64,000 bases of DNA from Pseudoalteromonas sp. S16_S37 (GTDB lineage: Bacteria; Pseudomonadota; Gammaproteobacteria; Enterobacterales; Alteromonadaceae): NCBI RefSeq assembly GCF_014694405.1, contig NZ_JAAUWV010000020.1, positions 1 to 64,000 of the forward strand, read 5' to 3'. Positions 7,832 through 16,687 of the stretch are shown here, piece by piece (position 1 is the first letter of the stretch; each line of letters opens with the position of its first letter). The notes beneath the pieces are model-generated. The model was not told the origin of the DNA, made no database searches, and was given only the letters and a program-made list of their open reading frames with translations. A program made the position numbers and the translations under genes.

Positions 7832-8833
7832 ATGCGCAAAGGGACATTTTCATGTATTGATGGCCACACTTGTGGCAACCCTGTGCGCTTAATCACCAGT
7901 GGTCACCCCAATTTACGGGGTGATACCATGAGTGAAAAGCGACAGCATTTTATGGCTGAATATGACTGGATCCGCCAAGCGTTAATGTTTGAGCCCAGAG
8001 GTCATGATATGATGTCAGGGTCGTTCATTTATCCTCCAACCACACCCGATGGTGATGCCAGTATCTTGTTTGTGGAAACCTCTGGATGTTTGCCTATGTG
8101 TGGTCATGGCACTATTGGAACGATTACGTTTGCCCTTGAACATGGTTTGATCCAACCCACCGAGCAAGATAGCCTAAAGCTGGATACACCAGCAGGGCGT
8201 GTAGATGTCAATTATCGAATGGAAAATGGCAAGGTAGAGTGGGTTAAGTTATTCAATGTACCCGCGTTTTTAGCCTACCAAAATATCGAGATAGAAGTGC
8301 CTGAGCTGGGCCTCTTGACGGTAGATATATCCTACGGTGGCAATTTTTATATCATTGTTGAGCCGCAAGCAAACTTCCCTGGTATCGATAAGTGGAAGGC
8401 CAGTGAAATCCTTAAACACAGCCCAATAGTCAGGCAAATTGTCAACCAACAACTAACATGCGTTCATCCATTAGACGCTACGGTGAAAGGTGCCTCTCAC
8501 GTCCTTTGGACAGGACAGCCAAAACAGCACAACTCCAGCGCGGCTAATGCGGTATTTTATGGTGATAAAGCAATTGACCGCTCTCCCTGTGGTACTGGCA
8601 CAAGTGCCCGTATGGCACAGCTGTTTGCTAAAGGTCAATTGCAAGTTGGGCAAGATTTTGTACATGAAAGCTACATAGGTAGTCAATTTATTGGGTGCAT
8701 TGAAGGCGTAACGGAAGTGGCTGGAAAGAGCGCTATATTACCCAGTATACGAGGTTGGTCTAAGGTCACTGGCACCAGCAATATAACGGTAGATGATGAC
8801 GACCCATACGCGTTTGGCTTTCAAGTAATTTAA
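7832..8833 (+). CDS. 4-hydroxyproline 2-epimerase
   Basis: Proline racemase family, 333 residues. Both catalytic cysteines are present: C90 in PMCGHGT and C253 in SPCGTGTSA. This makes it an epimerase or racemase rather than the 3-hydroxyproline dehydratase, which has a Thr or Ser in place of one Cys. It would interconvert trans-4-hydroxy-L-proline and cis-4-hydroxy-D-proline, the first step of the pathway. It lies 4 bases after the deaminase and 23 bases before the aldehyde dehydrogenase, all on one strand. The chain lacks a signal peptide. Reaction assignment rests on family plus pathway neighbours. Confidence 0.9.
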   Translation: MRKGTFSCIDGHTCGNPVRLITSGHPNLRGDTMSEKRQHFMAEYDWIRQALMFEPRGHDMMSGSFIYPPTTPDGDASILFVETSGCLPMCGHGTIGTITFALEHGLIQPTEQDSLKLDTPAGRVDVNYRMENGKVEWVKLFNVPAFLAYQNIEIEVPELGLLTVDISYGGNFYIIVEPQANFPGIDKWKASEILKHSPIVRQIVNQQLTCVHPLDATVKGASHVLWTGQPKQHNSSAANAVFYGDKAIDRSPCGTGTSARMAQLFAKGQLQVGQDFVHESYIGSQFIGCIEGVTEVAGKSAILPSIRGWSKVTGTSNITVDDDDPYAFGFQVI

Positions 8834-8856
8834 TAAATAAACAACAGGAGTGAATT

Positions 8857-10359
8857 ATGCAGATCAGCGGAGCAAGTTACATCGCAGGGCAGTGGTGTAT
8901 TGCCGAGGGTGCAGATAAGTTTTTTGGCTTTTCACCTAAACTTAATCAACCCCTTACAACCCCTATTTTTGAAGCAACCGAACAGATGTTGGAGCAAGCG
9001 CTGAGCGCGGCTGAGCAAGCATTTGTCGCGTATCGCCAAACAAGTCCTGCTGAACGTGCCACATTTTTATATACAATTGCAGATGAAATCGAAGCGCTGG
9101 GTGAGCAGCTACTTGAAGTAACTCATCAAGAAACCAACTTACCTTTAGCCCGATTACAAGGTGAGCGTGGTCGCACTATGAATCAGCTACGTGCTTTTGC
9201 ACAAAGTTTAGAGCAGTGCAAAAACGGCTTGCTCGATCTGGATATTAAGGATCAAGCTGATCCCAGTCGTGCACCTTTGCCAAAACCCTATACGCATTTA
9301 AGTTACCTACCAATAGGTGTGGTGGCGGTGTTTGGCGCATCCAATTTTCCTTATGCATTTTCAACTTTAGGCGGTGACACAGCTGCGGCCTTAGCTGCGG
9401 GCTGTCCTGTGGTAATGAAAAGTCATACCGCACATCCTGTGACTAGCGAGTTTATGACCCATGCGATAGATAAGGCGATTGCGAAGACAGGTATGCCCAA
9501 GGGGGTGTTCTCAATGATCCAAGCAAAGAGTTATGGGATCTCACATCAACTTGTTGCAGCTGATCCGATAAAAGCGGTGGGTTTTACCGGCAGTTTTGGT
9601 GTCGCTCAAAAACTGATGGAAACCATAGCAAACAGAAAAGAATCTATCCCATTTTATGGTGAATTAGGTAGCACTAACCCTCAGTTTGTTTTTACACAAA
9701 AAGCGGCTGAACAAGGCAAAGAGTTGGCTCAGGCTTTATGCCAATCTGTGCTGATGGGTAATGGACAATTTTGTACAAGCCCCGGTTTATGGCTCGTGCC
9801 AAGTGACGCGGATGAGCTGGTAGAAGAAGCAATTAAGCAACTGTCTCAAAGTACGTCTGATACTTTACTATCGCCCAATATTGTCAGTAGCTTTAAGCAA
9901 AGCATTGAGCTACTAAAAAATGCGCAAGGTGTAAGCTTGCTCGCACAGGGCGTACTTGAGCAAGAATTTCATGCTAATGCACATCTGTTCTGTACGGATG
10001 CTAAAACCTACATCGAAAATAGCGAGTTACATGAAGAGGTGTTTGGCCCTTCAGTGATGATGGTGAAATACGATGATGCCCAGCAATTGAAGCAATTGGT
10101 TGATTCGTTGCAAGGACAACTTACCGCGTCAATACATGGTTCACATAGCGACTTCGCAAGCAATGCACAAATCATTGAAGCTCTGCAGTACAAAGTAGGC
10201 CGCTTAATTGAAAATCAGATGCCAACCGGTGTTGAGGTATGCGCGTCTATGAATCATGGTGGGCCATTCCCATCAAGTACAGATGTAAGAAGTACGTCAG
10301 TGGGTTTAAATGCGATGCTGCGATTCTTAAGACCGATTTGCCGTCAACGGGCAGCGTAA
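8857..10359 (+). CDS. Aldehyde dehydrogenase, 2,5-dioxovalerate (2-oxoglutarate semialdehyde) type
   Basis: A 500-residue ALDH-superfamily enzyme. The catalytic cysteine is C306 (GQFCTSPG) and the general base is E269 (FYGELGS). The Rossmann region includes the GVVAVFGASNFPYAFS stretch and FTGSFG. The sequence, with GASNFP and NPQFVF rather than the NAD-type motifs, fits the NADP-type 2,5-dioxovalerate group. It would oxidise 2-oxoglutarate semialdehyde to 2-oxoglutarate, the last step of hydroxyproline breakdown. An AGGAG site (8845-8850) precedes the ATG. It is third in the rightward operon; a hairpin follows at 10387. Confidence 0.9.
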   Translation: MQISGASYIAGQWCIAEGADKFFGFSPKLNQPLTTPIFEATEQMLEQALSAAEQAFVAYRQTSPAERATFLYTIADEIEALGEQLLEVTHQETNLPLARLQGERGRTMNQLRAFAQSLEQCKNGLLDLDIKDQADPSRAPLPKPYTHLSYLPIGVVAVFGASNFPYAFSTLGGDTAAALAAGCPVVMKSHTAHPVTSEFMTHAIDKAIAKTGMPKGVFSMIQAKSYGISHQLVAADPIKAVGFTGSFGVAQKLMETIANRKESIPFYGELGSTNPQFVFTQKAAEQGKELAQALCQSVLMGNGQFCTSPGLWLVPSDADELVEEAIKQLSQSTSDTLLSPNIVSSFKQSIELLKNAQGVSLLAQGVLEQEFHANAHLFCTDAKTYIENSELHEEVFGPSVMMVKYDDAQQLKQLVDSLQGQLTASIHGSHSDFASNAQIIEALQYKVGRLIENQMPTGVEVCASMNHGGPFPSSTDVRSTSVGLNAMLRFLRPICRQRAA

Positions 10360-10386
10360 TTATTGATAAATGTTAAGCTAAAAAAG

Positions 10387-10412
10387 ACCCAGAGCAAAGG
10401 GATGCTCTGGGT
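10387..10412 (+). terminator. Stem-loop after the hydroxyproline operon
   Basis: acccagagca (10387-10396) pairs perfectly with tgctctgggt (10403-10412) over a 6-base loop, followed by a short tt run. It lies 28 bases after the aldehyde dehydrogenase stop. A second hairpin, tggctc-tgag-gagcca, follows at 10421-10436. The weak T tract lowers confidence in efficient intrinsic termination. The rest of 10437-10611 is AT-rich with no gene seen. Confidence 0.6.
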
Positions 10413-10611
10413 TTAGGGGATGGCTCTGAGGAGCCAATGCGTCACTTAAGAACACCTTCTATACATTAGGGAGAAGTAGAAAGTAATTTAAGTGTAGTTA
10501 ACTATTCACAAAACTTACAAACATATGCAATATATTTAAAGTTTATAAAAAACATTAAGTTACATCTTATATGCTTATTTAATCTAAAAATAGGTGAAAG
10601 ATATCTCCAAG

Positions 10612-12051
10612 TTATACCCAAGTTATTAACTGGGTGTCGCTAACTAAATCTCGGGGCAAACTATTCTTTATTTTGTTTTTTTGCCACTTACCTAACCCCA
10701 CCGGTGCGCCACACAATGTTAGAATTACTTCTCCCACATTTGTTGTGGGCTTTGCAAGACGAATGTCTTTACCTTGAAAGTAATCTTGTGCTTGCTGCGG
10801 GGTCATTGCATAACTGTTTTCGCTTGCGAGCTTACCCAAAGCCGTTGCAAATTCGTGCTCCAAACGCACACCATTTTTATGAGTAGTGCCGAGCAAAATA
10901 CCGAGCCGCGAATATTTGATTTTATTTGCTATTTGCTCCATACCTTCAGGAAAAAGCCACAGCTCTTTGTCTCGTGTCATTAACTGACCTTTAATCGCCT
11001 TAATACCAAAGTGCTTTTTGATGTATGCGTTAAAGTCATTTTGTAACTTATTTGCAGTGGGGGCGAATGGAAAAGCGCCTTTTTTAATTTGTTGTTCGCT
11101 ATTGGGCACCGAGCTAAGTTTTTTAAACCGAGCTATGAAAAAACCCTCACTGTCATAAATTTGTGGCCATACATGTAAAAAACCTTGTTCTGTGATGGCT
11201 TGACTTGCATTAGGGAAAAGATTAGTCAGAGACTCTACTTCAACATGACCGGCAAATTGCTCTAGTAAATACTGGCAAACTTCTTGGTTTTCAAGGGGGG
11301 TGAGCGTACATGTTGAATACACCAGCGTGCCGCTCGGTTTTAAAGCATAGAAAGCACTTTTGATCAGCTGTTTTTGAATTTCGGCTATTTCGATATTGGA
11401 CTCAATTGACCAATTTTTTAATGCATCTGCATCTTTGCGCACTGTGCCTTCGCCCGAGCATGGGGCATCAAGCAATATGCTGTCAAAACACTCAAACATA
11501 TAGTTGCCAAATATATTGCCATTGAAGTGTGATAATGCGCAGTTAGCGACACCCATACGTTTGGTATTAGCGGCCAGTACTTTTACACGAGATGATGAGA
11601 ACTCATTGGCAACTAACACTCCGTTGCCATTCATCATGGCAGCGAGCTGTGTAGTTTTAGAACCTGGCGCTGCAGCCATGTCCAGTACATATTCACAGTC
11701 GTCTATGACGTCACTTAGCGCTTGTACAGGCAGCATAGAGCTTGCCTCTTGCACGTAAATACAGCCACTTAAGTGAAGCTCGGTATTACCAATTGGCAGG
11801 TTTTGTTCTTCGTCATCTGGACGAGTAAGCCAAAACCCAGTGTTACACCAAGGAACTGGGTCTATTTCCCAATTATGTGCTTTACAGTAGCTTTGAAAGT
11901 CAGTGACCGACATTTTTAAAGTGTTAACTCTGACAGAGCGACGCAGTGGGCGTTGGCAAGCCTCAACAAACTCATCTATTGATAAGTGCCTCGGAATATA
12001 AGTTTTTACATCATCTATAAATGATTCTGGAATATATGTAGAAGGGGTCAA
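10612..12051 (-). CDS. rsmF: 16S rRNA (cytosine-1407-C5) methyltransferase RsmF
   Basis: A 479-residue RNA m5C methyltransferase. The N-terminus matches RsmF/YebU ([16 protein letters not shown]); the SAM site is [16 protein letters not shown]. Both family cysteines are present: [13 protein letters not shown] and [14 protein letters not shown]-terminal extension of about 180 residues after the catalytic domain is the PUA-like part typical of RsmF rather than RsmB. It methylates C1407 of 16S rRNA in the 30S subunit. The start is TTG at 12051, since no ATG precedes it before an in-frame stop; the ribosome-binding site is weak. It stands alone. Confidence 0.92.
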   Translation of the reverse strand: MTPSTYIPESFIDDVKTYIPRHLSIDEFVEACQRPLRRSVRVNTLKMSVTDFQSYCKAHNWEIDPVPWCNTGFWLTRPDDEEQNLPIGNTELHLSGCIYVQEASSMLPVQALSDVIDDCEYVLDMAAAPGSKTTQLAAMMNGNGVLVANEFSSSRVKVLAANTKRMGVANCALSHFNGNIFGNYMFECFDSILLDAPCSGEGTVRKDADALKNWSIESNIEIAEIQKQLIKSAFYALKPSGTLVYSTCTLTPLENQEVCQYLLEQFAGHVEVESLTNLFPNASQAITEQGFLHVWPQIYDSEGFFIARFKKLSSVPNSEQQIKKGAFPFAPTANKLQNDFNAYIKKHFGIKAIKGQLMTRDKELWLFPEGMEQIANKIKYSRLGILLGTTHKNGVRLEHEFATALGKLASENSYAMTPQQAQDYFQGKDIRLAKPTTNVGEVILTLCGAPVGLGKWQKNKIKNSLPRDLVSDTQLITWV

Positions 12052-12164
12052 AACGGGTGCCTAGCTGATGAATAATGAGCAAAGGCAAATTTTATCATTT
12101 TTTAACGCTGGTCTAAAAGTCCTTTTAAAAACCAGCTGTTAATCGTGGCTAAATTGAAGGAGGG

Positions 12165-12590
12165 TTAGGCAAGGCTTATCCCCGTCAAGCTTTGATACAG
12201 ATAGCCAAACCATGCGATAAAAAAGCAAATAGTAGCCAAAGCAAATGCGATGGTTCTCAAAAGCAAGTTTCGACACACAATGTGCTCAAAGCAATGCCAA
12301 TAGCGTGCAAAAACAAAAAAAGTACTTGTAACATACCAAAAATGCCCTTCAATACCTTGCTGATTGAGCAAACACAACAGCACGATGAATAAAGCCGATT
12401 GCTGAAACTGATTATCGTAGCTATTACCAGCGAGTGTCGCTGTTCTTGGAAAGCGGTCTTTTTGAATAAACTGAATATCTGCGGCTGTGACTTGCTTGGC
12501 TTTGATAGCAGAGATGCGCAGCCACATGGTTAACAGCCACAACAAACACATTTGTGCAATTAGAAATAGAATTGGATAGTGTACCCACAT
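12165..12590 (-). CDS. MAPEG family membrane protein
   Basis: A 141-residue protein with four hydrophobic helices (about residues 5-25, 64-82, 84-100 and 108-132). Between helices 1 and 2 is a polar segment with RFPRTATLAGNSYDNQFQ, which contains the N-x2-Q-like signature of small bacterial MAPEG proteins. MAPEG members include membrane glutathione transferases and eicosanoid enzymes; the bacterial ones are mostly of unknown substrate. It is divergent from the GlxA-type regulator, with a 98-bp shared upstream region that holds a 16-bp palindrome, so that regulator may control it. Confidence 0.8.
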   Translation of the reverse strand: MWVHYPILFLIAQMCLLWLLTMWLRISAIKAKQVTAADIQFIQKDRFPRTATLAGNSYDNQFQQSALFIVLLCLLNQQGIEGHFWYVTSTFFVFARYWHCFEHIVCRNLLLRTIAFALATICFFIAWFGYLYQSLTGISLA

Positions 12591-12651
12591 AATTTAATAC
12601 CTCATCTTGGTTAACTGGTACTACTTTACTGCAAAGGTTTAAAGCGCTAAT

Positions 12652-12667
12652 GTGTCATTAATGACAC
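12652..12667. promoter_or_regulatory. 16-bp palindrome between MAPEG gene and GlxA-type regulator
   Basis: gtgtcattaatgacac is a perfect palindrome centred 29 bp before the regulator start codon, within the 98-bp divergent spacer. Its position fits an operator used for autoregulation and possibly for the MAPEG gene. AraC-type proteins more often use direct repeats, so another dimeric regulator is also possible. Confidence 0.4.
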
Positions 12668-12688
12668 TTTTATGGGTGAAACTGACAA

Positions 12689-13651
12689 ATGTACCAAGTA
12701 GCGATTATTTGCCCTGACAATGCCCTCGCAACAGGCATTACAGGCGTGATTGATATTTTAAATGTTGCCAATACTATCAGTAAAAAGAGGTTATTTAGTT
12801 GGTACCTAGTGGGCGTACATGACAAGCAAGTTACAACAAGCCAAGGGTTAGTTTTACCCTGTGATAAAAAACTCGCTGATTTAGATAACATTGATGTCAT
12901 GTTGTGGATTGGCAGTCAGTTTCAAGGTCATCAAAAGCTCTGGCGAGACTGTCAAACATACGCACCGCTAAAACAACACATCAACCATTTAGCGCAACGT
13001 AGTGAGCATGTTATCGCCACTTGTACTTCAGTAAGTTATTTGGCAGTCAGTGGTTTTTTAGACGGTTATCAAGTCACCAGCAGCTGGTGGTTAAAGTCTT
13101 TTTATCAGCGTTACTTTCCTCAACTAAAAGTCAGCCAAGAGAAAATTTACTTGCAGGATGGTAAGGTGCTCACGTCTGGTGCCGCACAAAGCTATTTCTC
13201 GATGATGGTACATTTTATTGGTCGAACTTGTGGAGCAGATCTGGCGGAAGAGTTGTCGTCTTGGTTAGCGATTCCCAAACTCTCACTATCACAAAACTCT
13301 TATATGCATATTGGTGCATTTGAACTGCATCAAGACGAGAGGCTTTTGTCATTGCAAAACCATATTAAAGCGAATTTATCAGAGGCGTTAACCTTGGACT
13401 CGCTTGCTGAACATCTAAGCGTGAGCGAACGCACATTAATTCGACGTTTTCAAAAACAAATAGGCCTTTCTCCCTCGCAATACGTAAGGTTGGCTCGTTT
13501 AGAAAAAGCAAAGCAGCTACTGCGCACAACGCGTATGAATGTCAATGAAGTAGCTTGGCAGGTAGGTTATCAAGATTTAGGCTCTTTTAATCGTGTGTTT
13601 AAAGAGCAATATGGTCGAACATTAGCTGAATATCGCCAACAGTTTAGCTAA
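12689..13651 (+). CDS. GlxA-type transcriptional regulator (DJ-1/PfpI domain plus AraC HTH)
   Basis: A 320-residue two-domain regulator. Residues 1-190 form a DJ-1/PfpI-like domain (VAIICPDNALATGITG, the ATCTSVSYLA nucleophile-elbow region, VTSSWWLK). Residues about 220-320 are an AraC/XylS double helix-turn-helix (LDSLAEHLSVSERTLIRRFQ, then NEVAWQVGYQDLGSFNRVFK). Members often sense small amines or amino-acid-like ligands and activate neighbouring genes. Here the neighbours are a divergent MAPEG gene and the hydroxyproline locus about 2.3 kb away. The target is not evident from sequence. No ideal ribosome-binding site is seen upstream (gtgaaactgacaaATG). Confidence 0.85.
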   Translation: MYQVAIICPDNALATGITGVIDILNVANTISKKRLFSWYLVGVHDKQVTTSQGLVLPCDKKLADLDNIDVMLWIGSQFQGHQKLWRDCQTYAPLKQHINHLAQRSEHVIATCTSVSYLAVSGFLDGYQVTSSWWLKSFYQRYFPQLKVSQEKIYLQDGKVLTSGAAQSYFSMMVHFIGRTCGADLAEELSSWLAIPKLSLSQNSYMHIGAFELHQDERLLSLQNHIKANLSEALTLDSLAEHLSVSERTLIRRFQKQIGLSPSQYVRLARLEKAKQLLRTTRMNVNEVAWQVGYQDLGSFNRVFKEQYGRTLAEYRQQFS

Positions 13652-13686
13652 TTAACCTTCAATGATAACAACACTATGTTATAGTG

Positions 13687-13704
13687 CTCGTGATATTTCA
13701 CGAG
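13687..13704. promoter_or_regulatory. Operator-like palindrome upstream of the sigma-54 activator gene
   Basis: ctcgtgatatttcacgag is an 18-bp palindrome with one mismatch, ending 7 bases before the activator start codon. Its core cgtgatat-ttcacg is the same as the palindrome found after the gene at 15158-15189, which points to one binding protein, probably the activator itself. A second small inverted repeat (cactat-gtt-atagtg) lies at 13672-13686. Its placement over the ribosome-binding site suggests negative autoregulation. Confidence 0.6.
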
Positions 13705-13711
13705 GTAATAT

Positions 13712-15151
13712 ATGGCGAATATGGTTAACCACTTTTTGGGTGACGCTGAGCTGTTGCTTAACGCAGTTGGTGAAGGTGTTTATGGCTTTGACTTATCGGG
13801 AAATGCAGTATTTATAAACCCTGCGGCTGAGCGCATGACAGGATGGCGAGCGGAGGAGTTATTAGGTAAAAAAATACATCAATATCATCACCATAGTCAC
13901 GCCGATGGAACATCGTATCCAGCCGATGAATGTCAAATATACTGCACCATGTTTGACGGAAAAAGACGGCATGTAAAAAATGAGGTGTTTTGGCGCAAAG
14001 ATGGCAGTAGCTTTGCAGTAGAGTACACTTCTACACCCGTTTATAGACAAGGCAAGCTAATTGGCGCAGTTGCTATATTCAGAGATATATCCAAACAGCA
14101 GGAAACTGAGCAAGCGCTTAGGGCGGCGTTAGAGCAAGTAAAGTCTCTCAGTGAACAGTTAAAAGACGAAAATGCCTATTTGCTATCAGAGCTTAATGAA
14201 GATTGGCAAGACTCAGGTTTGGTGGGCAGTAGTCATATTTTTAAGACCATGTTGTCGCAAATCGAATTGGTAAGCCAAACGAGTAGTACGGTTTTGATCC
14301 TTGGAGAAAATGGTACGGGCAAAGAGTTGGTTGCAAGAAACTTGCATCGGCTTAGCGATAGAAACAAGCAACCTTTTGTAAAGGTAAACTGTGCTGCGTT
14401 TACCCCAAGCTTACTAGAGTCTGAGTTATTTGGTCATGAAAAAGGCGCTTTTACAGGTGCAAACGAAAGGCGTAAAGGGCGCTTTGAGCTTGCTAATAAA
14501 GGCACGCTATTTTTGGATGAAATTGGTGAGCTGCCATTAGAAGCACAAAGTAAGCTACTGCGTGTATTGCAAGAGCATGAGTTTGAACGAGTGGGTGGTA
14601 GCCAAACATTGTCGGTCGATATTCGTATCATTGCAGCAACCAATCGAGATCTATGGAGAATGGTTGAGCAGGGCAGCTTTCGGATGGATCTCTATTACCG
14701 TCTCAACGTATTTCCCATTACAGCTCCCGCGCTTCGAGAGCGCAAAGAAGATATTCCTGTTCTAAGCGCCAATATCATTAAGCAGCTTAATAAACGCCTT
14801 GGAAAGCAACTTGAAGGGGTTTCAAATGCCGCTATAGAGCAGCTTAAGCGCTATGATTGGCCCGGCAATATTAGAGAGTTACAAAATGTATTGGAACGTG
14901 AAGCGATACTCAGTACCACACGGGTATTACAGTTAACGCAGCCGTTATCTGAGGCTGATAAACTGGCAAAACCATCATTTGAAGATGATCTTACTCTAGA
15001 TGCTGCCCAGCGTAAGCATATTCTATCGGTACTAGAAGCGTGTAATTGGCAAATCGCGGGTGCAAAGGGGGCTGCTTTTAAACTTGGCCTGAATGAAAGT
15101 ACCTTGCGCTCTAAACTGAAAAAGCTAGGGATCAAAAAAGAAGATTCGTGA
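13712..15151 (+). CDS. Sigma-54-dependent transcriptional activator (PAS-AAA+-Fis)
   Basis: A 479-residue enhancer-binding protein. A PAS domain (residues about 8-130; VYGFDLSGNAVFINPAAERM, ending VAIFRDIS) is followed by a coiled-coil linker (about 132-165). The AAA+ domain (about 172-400) has Walker A GENGTGKE, the sigma-54 contact motif GAFTGA at residues 245-250, Walker B TLFLDEIGEL and the arginine-finger region. A Fis-type HTH ends the protein (NWQIAGAKGAAFKLGLNEST). It would activate sigma-54 promoters in response to a signal sensed by PAS. Matching palindromes on both sides and a sigma-54 promoter before ccoG indicate ccoG as target. Confidence 0.92.
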   Translation: MANMVNHFLGDAELLLNAVGEGVYGFDLSGNAVFINPAAERMTGWRAEELLGKKIHQYHHHSHADGTSYPADECQIYCTMFDGKRRHVKNEVFWRKDGSSFAVEYTSTPVYRQGKLIGAVAIFRDISKQQETEQALRAALEQVKSLSEQLKDENAYLLSELNEDWQDSGLVGSSHIFKTMLSQIELVSQTSSTVLILGENGTGKELVARNLHRLSDRNKQPFVKVNCAAFTPSLLESELFGHEKGAFTGANERRKGRFELANKGTLFLDEIGELPLEAQSKLLRVLQEHEFERVGGSQTLSVDIRIIAATNRDLWRMVEQGSFRMDLYYRLNVFPITAPALRERKEDIPVLSANIIKQLNKRLGKQLEGVSNAAIEQLKRYDWPGNIRELQNVLEREAILSTTRVLQLTQPLSEADKLAKPSFEDDLTLDAAQRKHILSVLEACNWQIAGAKGAAFKLGLNESTLRSKLKKLGIKKEDS

Positions 15152-15157
15152 TATATA

Positions 15158-15189
15158 ACACCAAATCGTGATATATCACGATTTGGTGT
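15158..15189. promoter_or_regulatory. 32-bp perfect palindrome, candidate enhancer (and terminator)
   Basis: Positions 15158-15173 and 15174-15189 are exact reverse complements: the left half reads acaccaaatcgtgata. The centre cgtgatatatcacg repeats the motif before the activator gene, and a third half-like copy (cgtgatatataaca) is at 15148-15161. It lies 6 bases after the activator stop and about 55 bp before a sigma-54 promoter, so it fits an enhancer site. As RNA it could also form a hairpin ending the activator transcript. Confidence 0.65.
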
Positions 15190-15243
15190 GGTTACTTTGA
15201 TTTTAAACTGTTTAAAATCAAATGTTTAATCTATCTTTCAGTT

Positions 15244-15259
15244 TGGTCTGAAAGTTGCA
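15244..15259 (+). promoter_or_regulatory. Sigma-54 promoter (-24/-12) of ccoG
   Basis: tggtctgaaagttgca has GG and GC with 10 bases between them, the spacing of the sigma-54 consensus TGGCAC-N5-TTGCA; the -12 half is exact. It lies 45 bases before the ccoG start codon and downstream of the palindromic enhancer. The spacing, the GG/GC pair and the adjacent activator gene support the call; the -24 half departs from consensus after TGG. Confidence 0.65.
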
Positions 15260-15303
15260 AAACTACTTGTATCTTATTTAGAGTAATAGCAAGTAGATAT
15301 ATT

Positions 15304-16686
15304 ATGAAGTTTGATTTTAAAGAAGAAGATTTAATTATTAAGCCCTATAAGCAACCAGGGCCAATTTATATCCGAGAGCAGACCGGATATTTTCAGCGCA
15401 TCAGGCGTTACTTAAGTTGGCTGCTCATGCTGACTTTTATCGGCTTACCTTGGATACCTTATCAGGGGAAGCAGGCAATTCTATTCGATGTGGCTCATCA
15501 GCAATTTAGAATCTTTGGTACAACGTTTTTACCGCAAGACTTTATGGTTTTAGCGGGTATTTTTATGGCCGGTGCATTTGCCTTATTTTTTGTAACTAAT
15601 TGGCTCGGCCGCGTTTGGTGCGGATTTATGTGTCCACAAACCGTTTGGATGCTGATGTTTACATGGGTTGAGCATCGAATTGAGGGCACTCGAAATCAGC
15701 GTATAAAACTTGATAAAGCGCCATGGAATTTAGAAAAGGCGCGCAAAAAAATCGTCAAGCACAGCCTTTGGCTCGTTATTTCACTGCTCACTGCCACTTC
15801 CTTTATGGCCTACTTTATTCCAGCGCAAACATTGTATAGTGAAATGTTCACCTTGCAGTGGTCGGGTTTAGTGAGTTTTTGGGTGTTTTTATTTGCTTTA
15901 TGCACTTATGGTAATGCAGGTTTTTTAAGAGAGAAAATGTGTACCGTTGCTTGCCCATATTCTCGTTTTCAATCAGTTATGTTTGACAAAGATACATTAT
16001 TAGTAAGTTATGATGCGCAGCGAGGTGAAGACCGTGGACGCAGAAAACGCAAAGACGATCCAAAAAAATTAGGACTAGGGGACTGTGTTGACTGTAATTT
16101 GTGTGTTGAAGTGTGCCCAGCTGGCATCGACATACGCAATGGCTTGCAATATGAATGTATAAACTGCGGATTGTGTATAGACGCGTGTGACCAAACCATG
16201 AACAAGTTTGGCTATCAAACGGGGTTAATAAAGTATCAAAGTGAACGTCAACAAGGCAATGAAAAAACCAATCCGTTTAGGCTTAAGTTAATTGGTTATG
16301 CTTCTTTGGCGGTGATGGTCATCGTCGTGATGGCGATATGGCTAATGCAACGCACACCACTTGAAGTGTCAGTTATCAGAGATAGAAATGCGCTGTATCG
16401 GGTGAATTACGAAGGTATTGTTGAGAATCCTTATACCTTGAGTGTGATAAACAAAACGCAACAAGACTTGCACTACCGAGTGAGCTTAAAAGGGCTTGAT
16501 GGCGCAACACTTACGTCACCAAGTGAGATAAAGGTGACCGCAGGTGAAATGTTACTGGTGCCAATTACCGTAAGTATTGATGGCAGTTTACTTAGCAGTA
16601 AGACCCAGCGAGTTACATTTGTAGTCAATGCGATGGAAGATGCCAGCATAACACTCGAGAAACCAAGCTACTTTTATAGAAATTAG
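15304..16686 (+). CDS. ccoG: Cytochrome c oxidase accessory protein CcoG (RdxA/FixG)
   Basis: A 460-residue polyferredoxin-type membrane protein. Hydrophobic helices lie at about 38-55, 85-105, 155-175, 190-205 and 340-358. Two 4Fe-4S motifs are clear: CVDCNLCVEVCP and CINCGLCIDACD; FMCPQTVW and VACPYSRFQ are the conserved additional cysteine sites. The C-terminal 100 residues form the periplasmic Ig-like FixG domain. CcoG is a copper reductase supporting assembly of cbb3 oxidase. Unlike many genomes, the cco operon is not adjacent; here it follows a sigma-54 activator. Its stop is one base from a convergent gene. Confidence 0.92.
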   Translation: MKFDFKEEDLIIKPYKQPGPIYIREQTGYFQRIRRYLSWLLMLTFIGLPWIPYQGKQAILFDVAHQQFRIFGTTFLPQDFMVLAGIFMAGAFALFFVTNWLGRVWCGFMCPQTVWMLMFTWVEHRIEGTRNQRIKLDKAPWNLEKARKKIVKHSLWLVISLLTATSFMAYFIPAQTLYSEMFTLQWSGLVSFWVFLFALCTYGNAGFLREKMCTVACPYSRFQSVMFDKDTLLVSYDAQRGEDRGRRKRKDDPKKLGLGDCVDCNLCVEVCPAGIDIRNGLQYECINCGLCIDACDQTMNKFGYQTGLIKYQSERQQGNEKTNPFRLKLIGYASLAVMVIVVMAIWLMQRTPLEVSVIRDRNALYRVNYEGIVENPYTLSVINKTQQDLHYRVSLKGLDGATLTSPSEIKVTAGEMLLVPITVSIDGSLLSSKTQRVTFVVNAMEDASITLEKPSYFYRN

Positions 16687-16687
16687 T

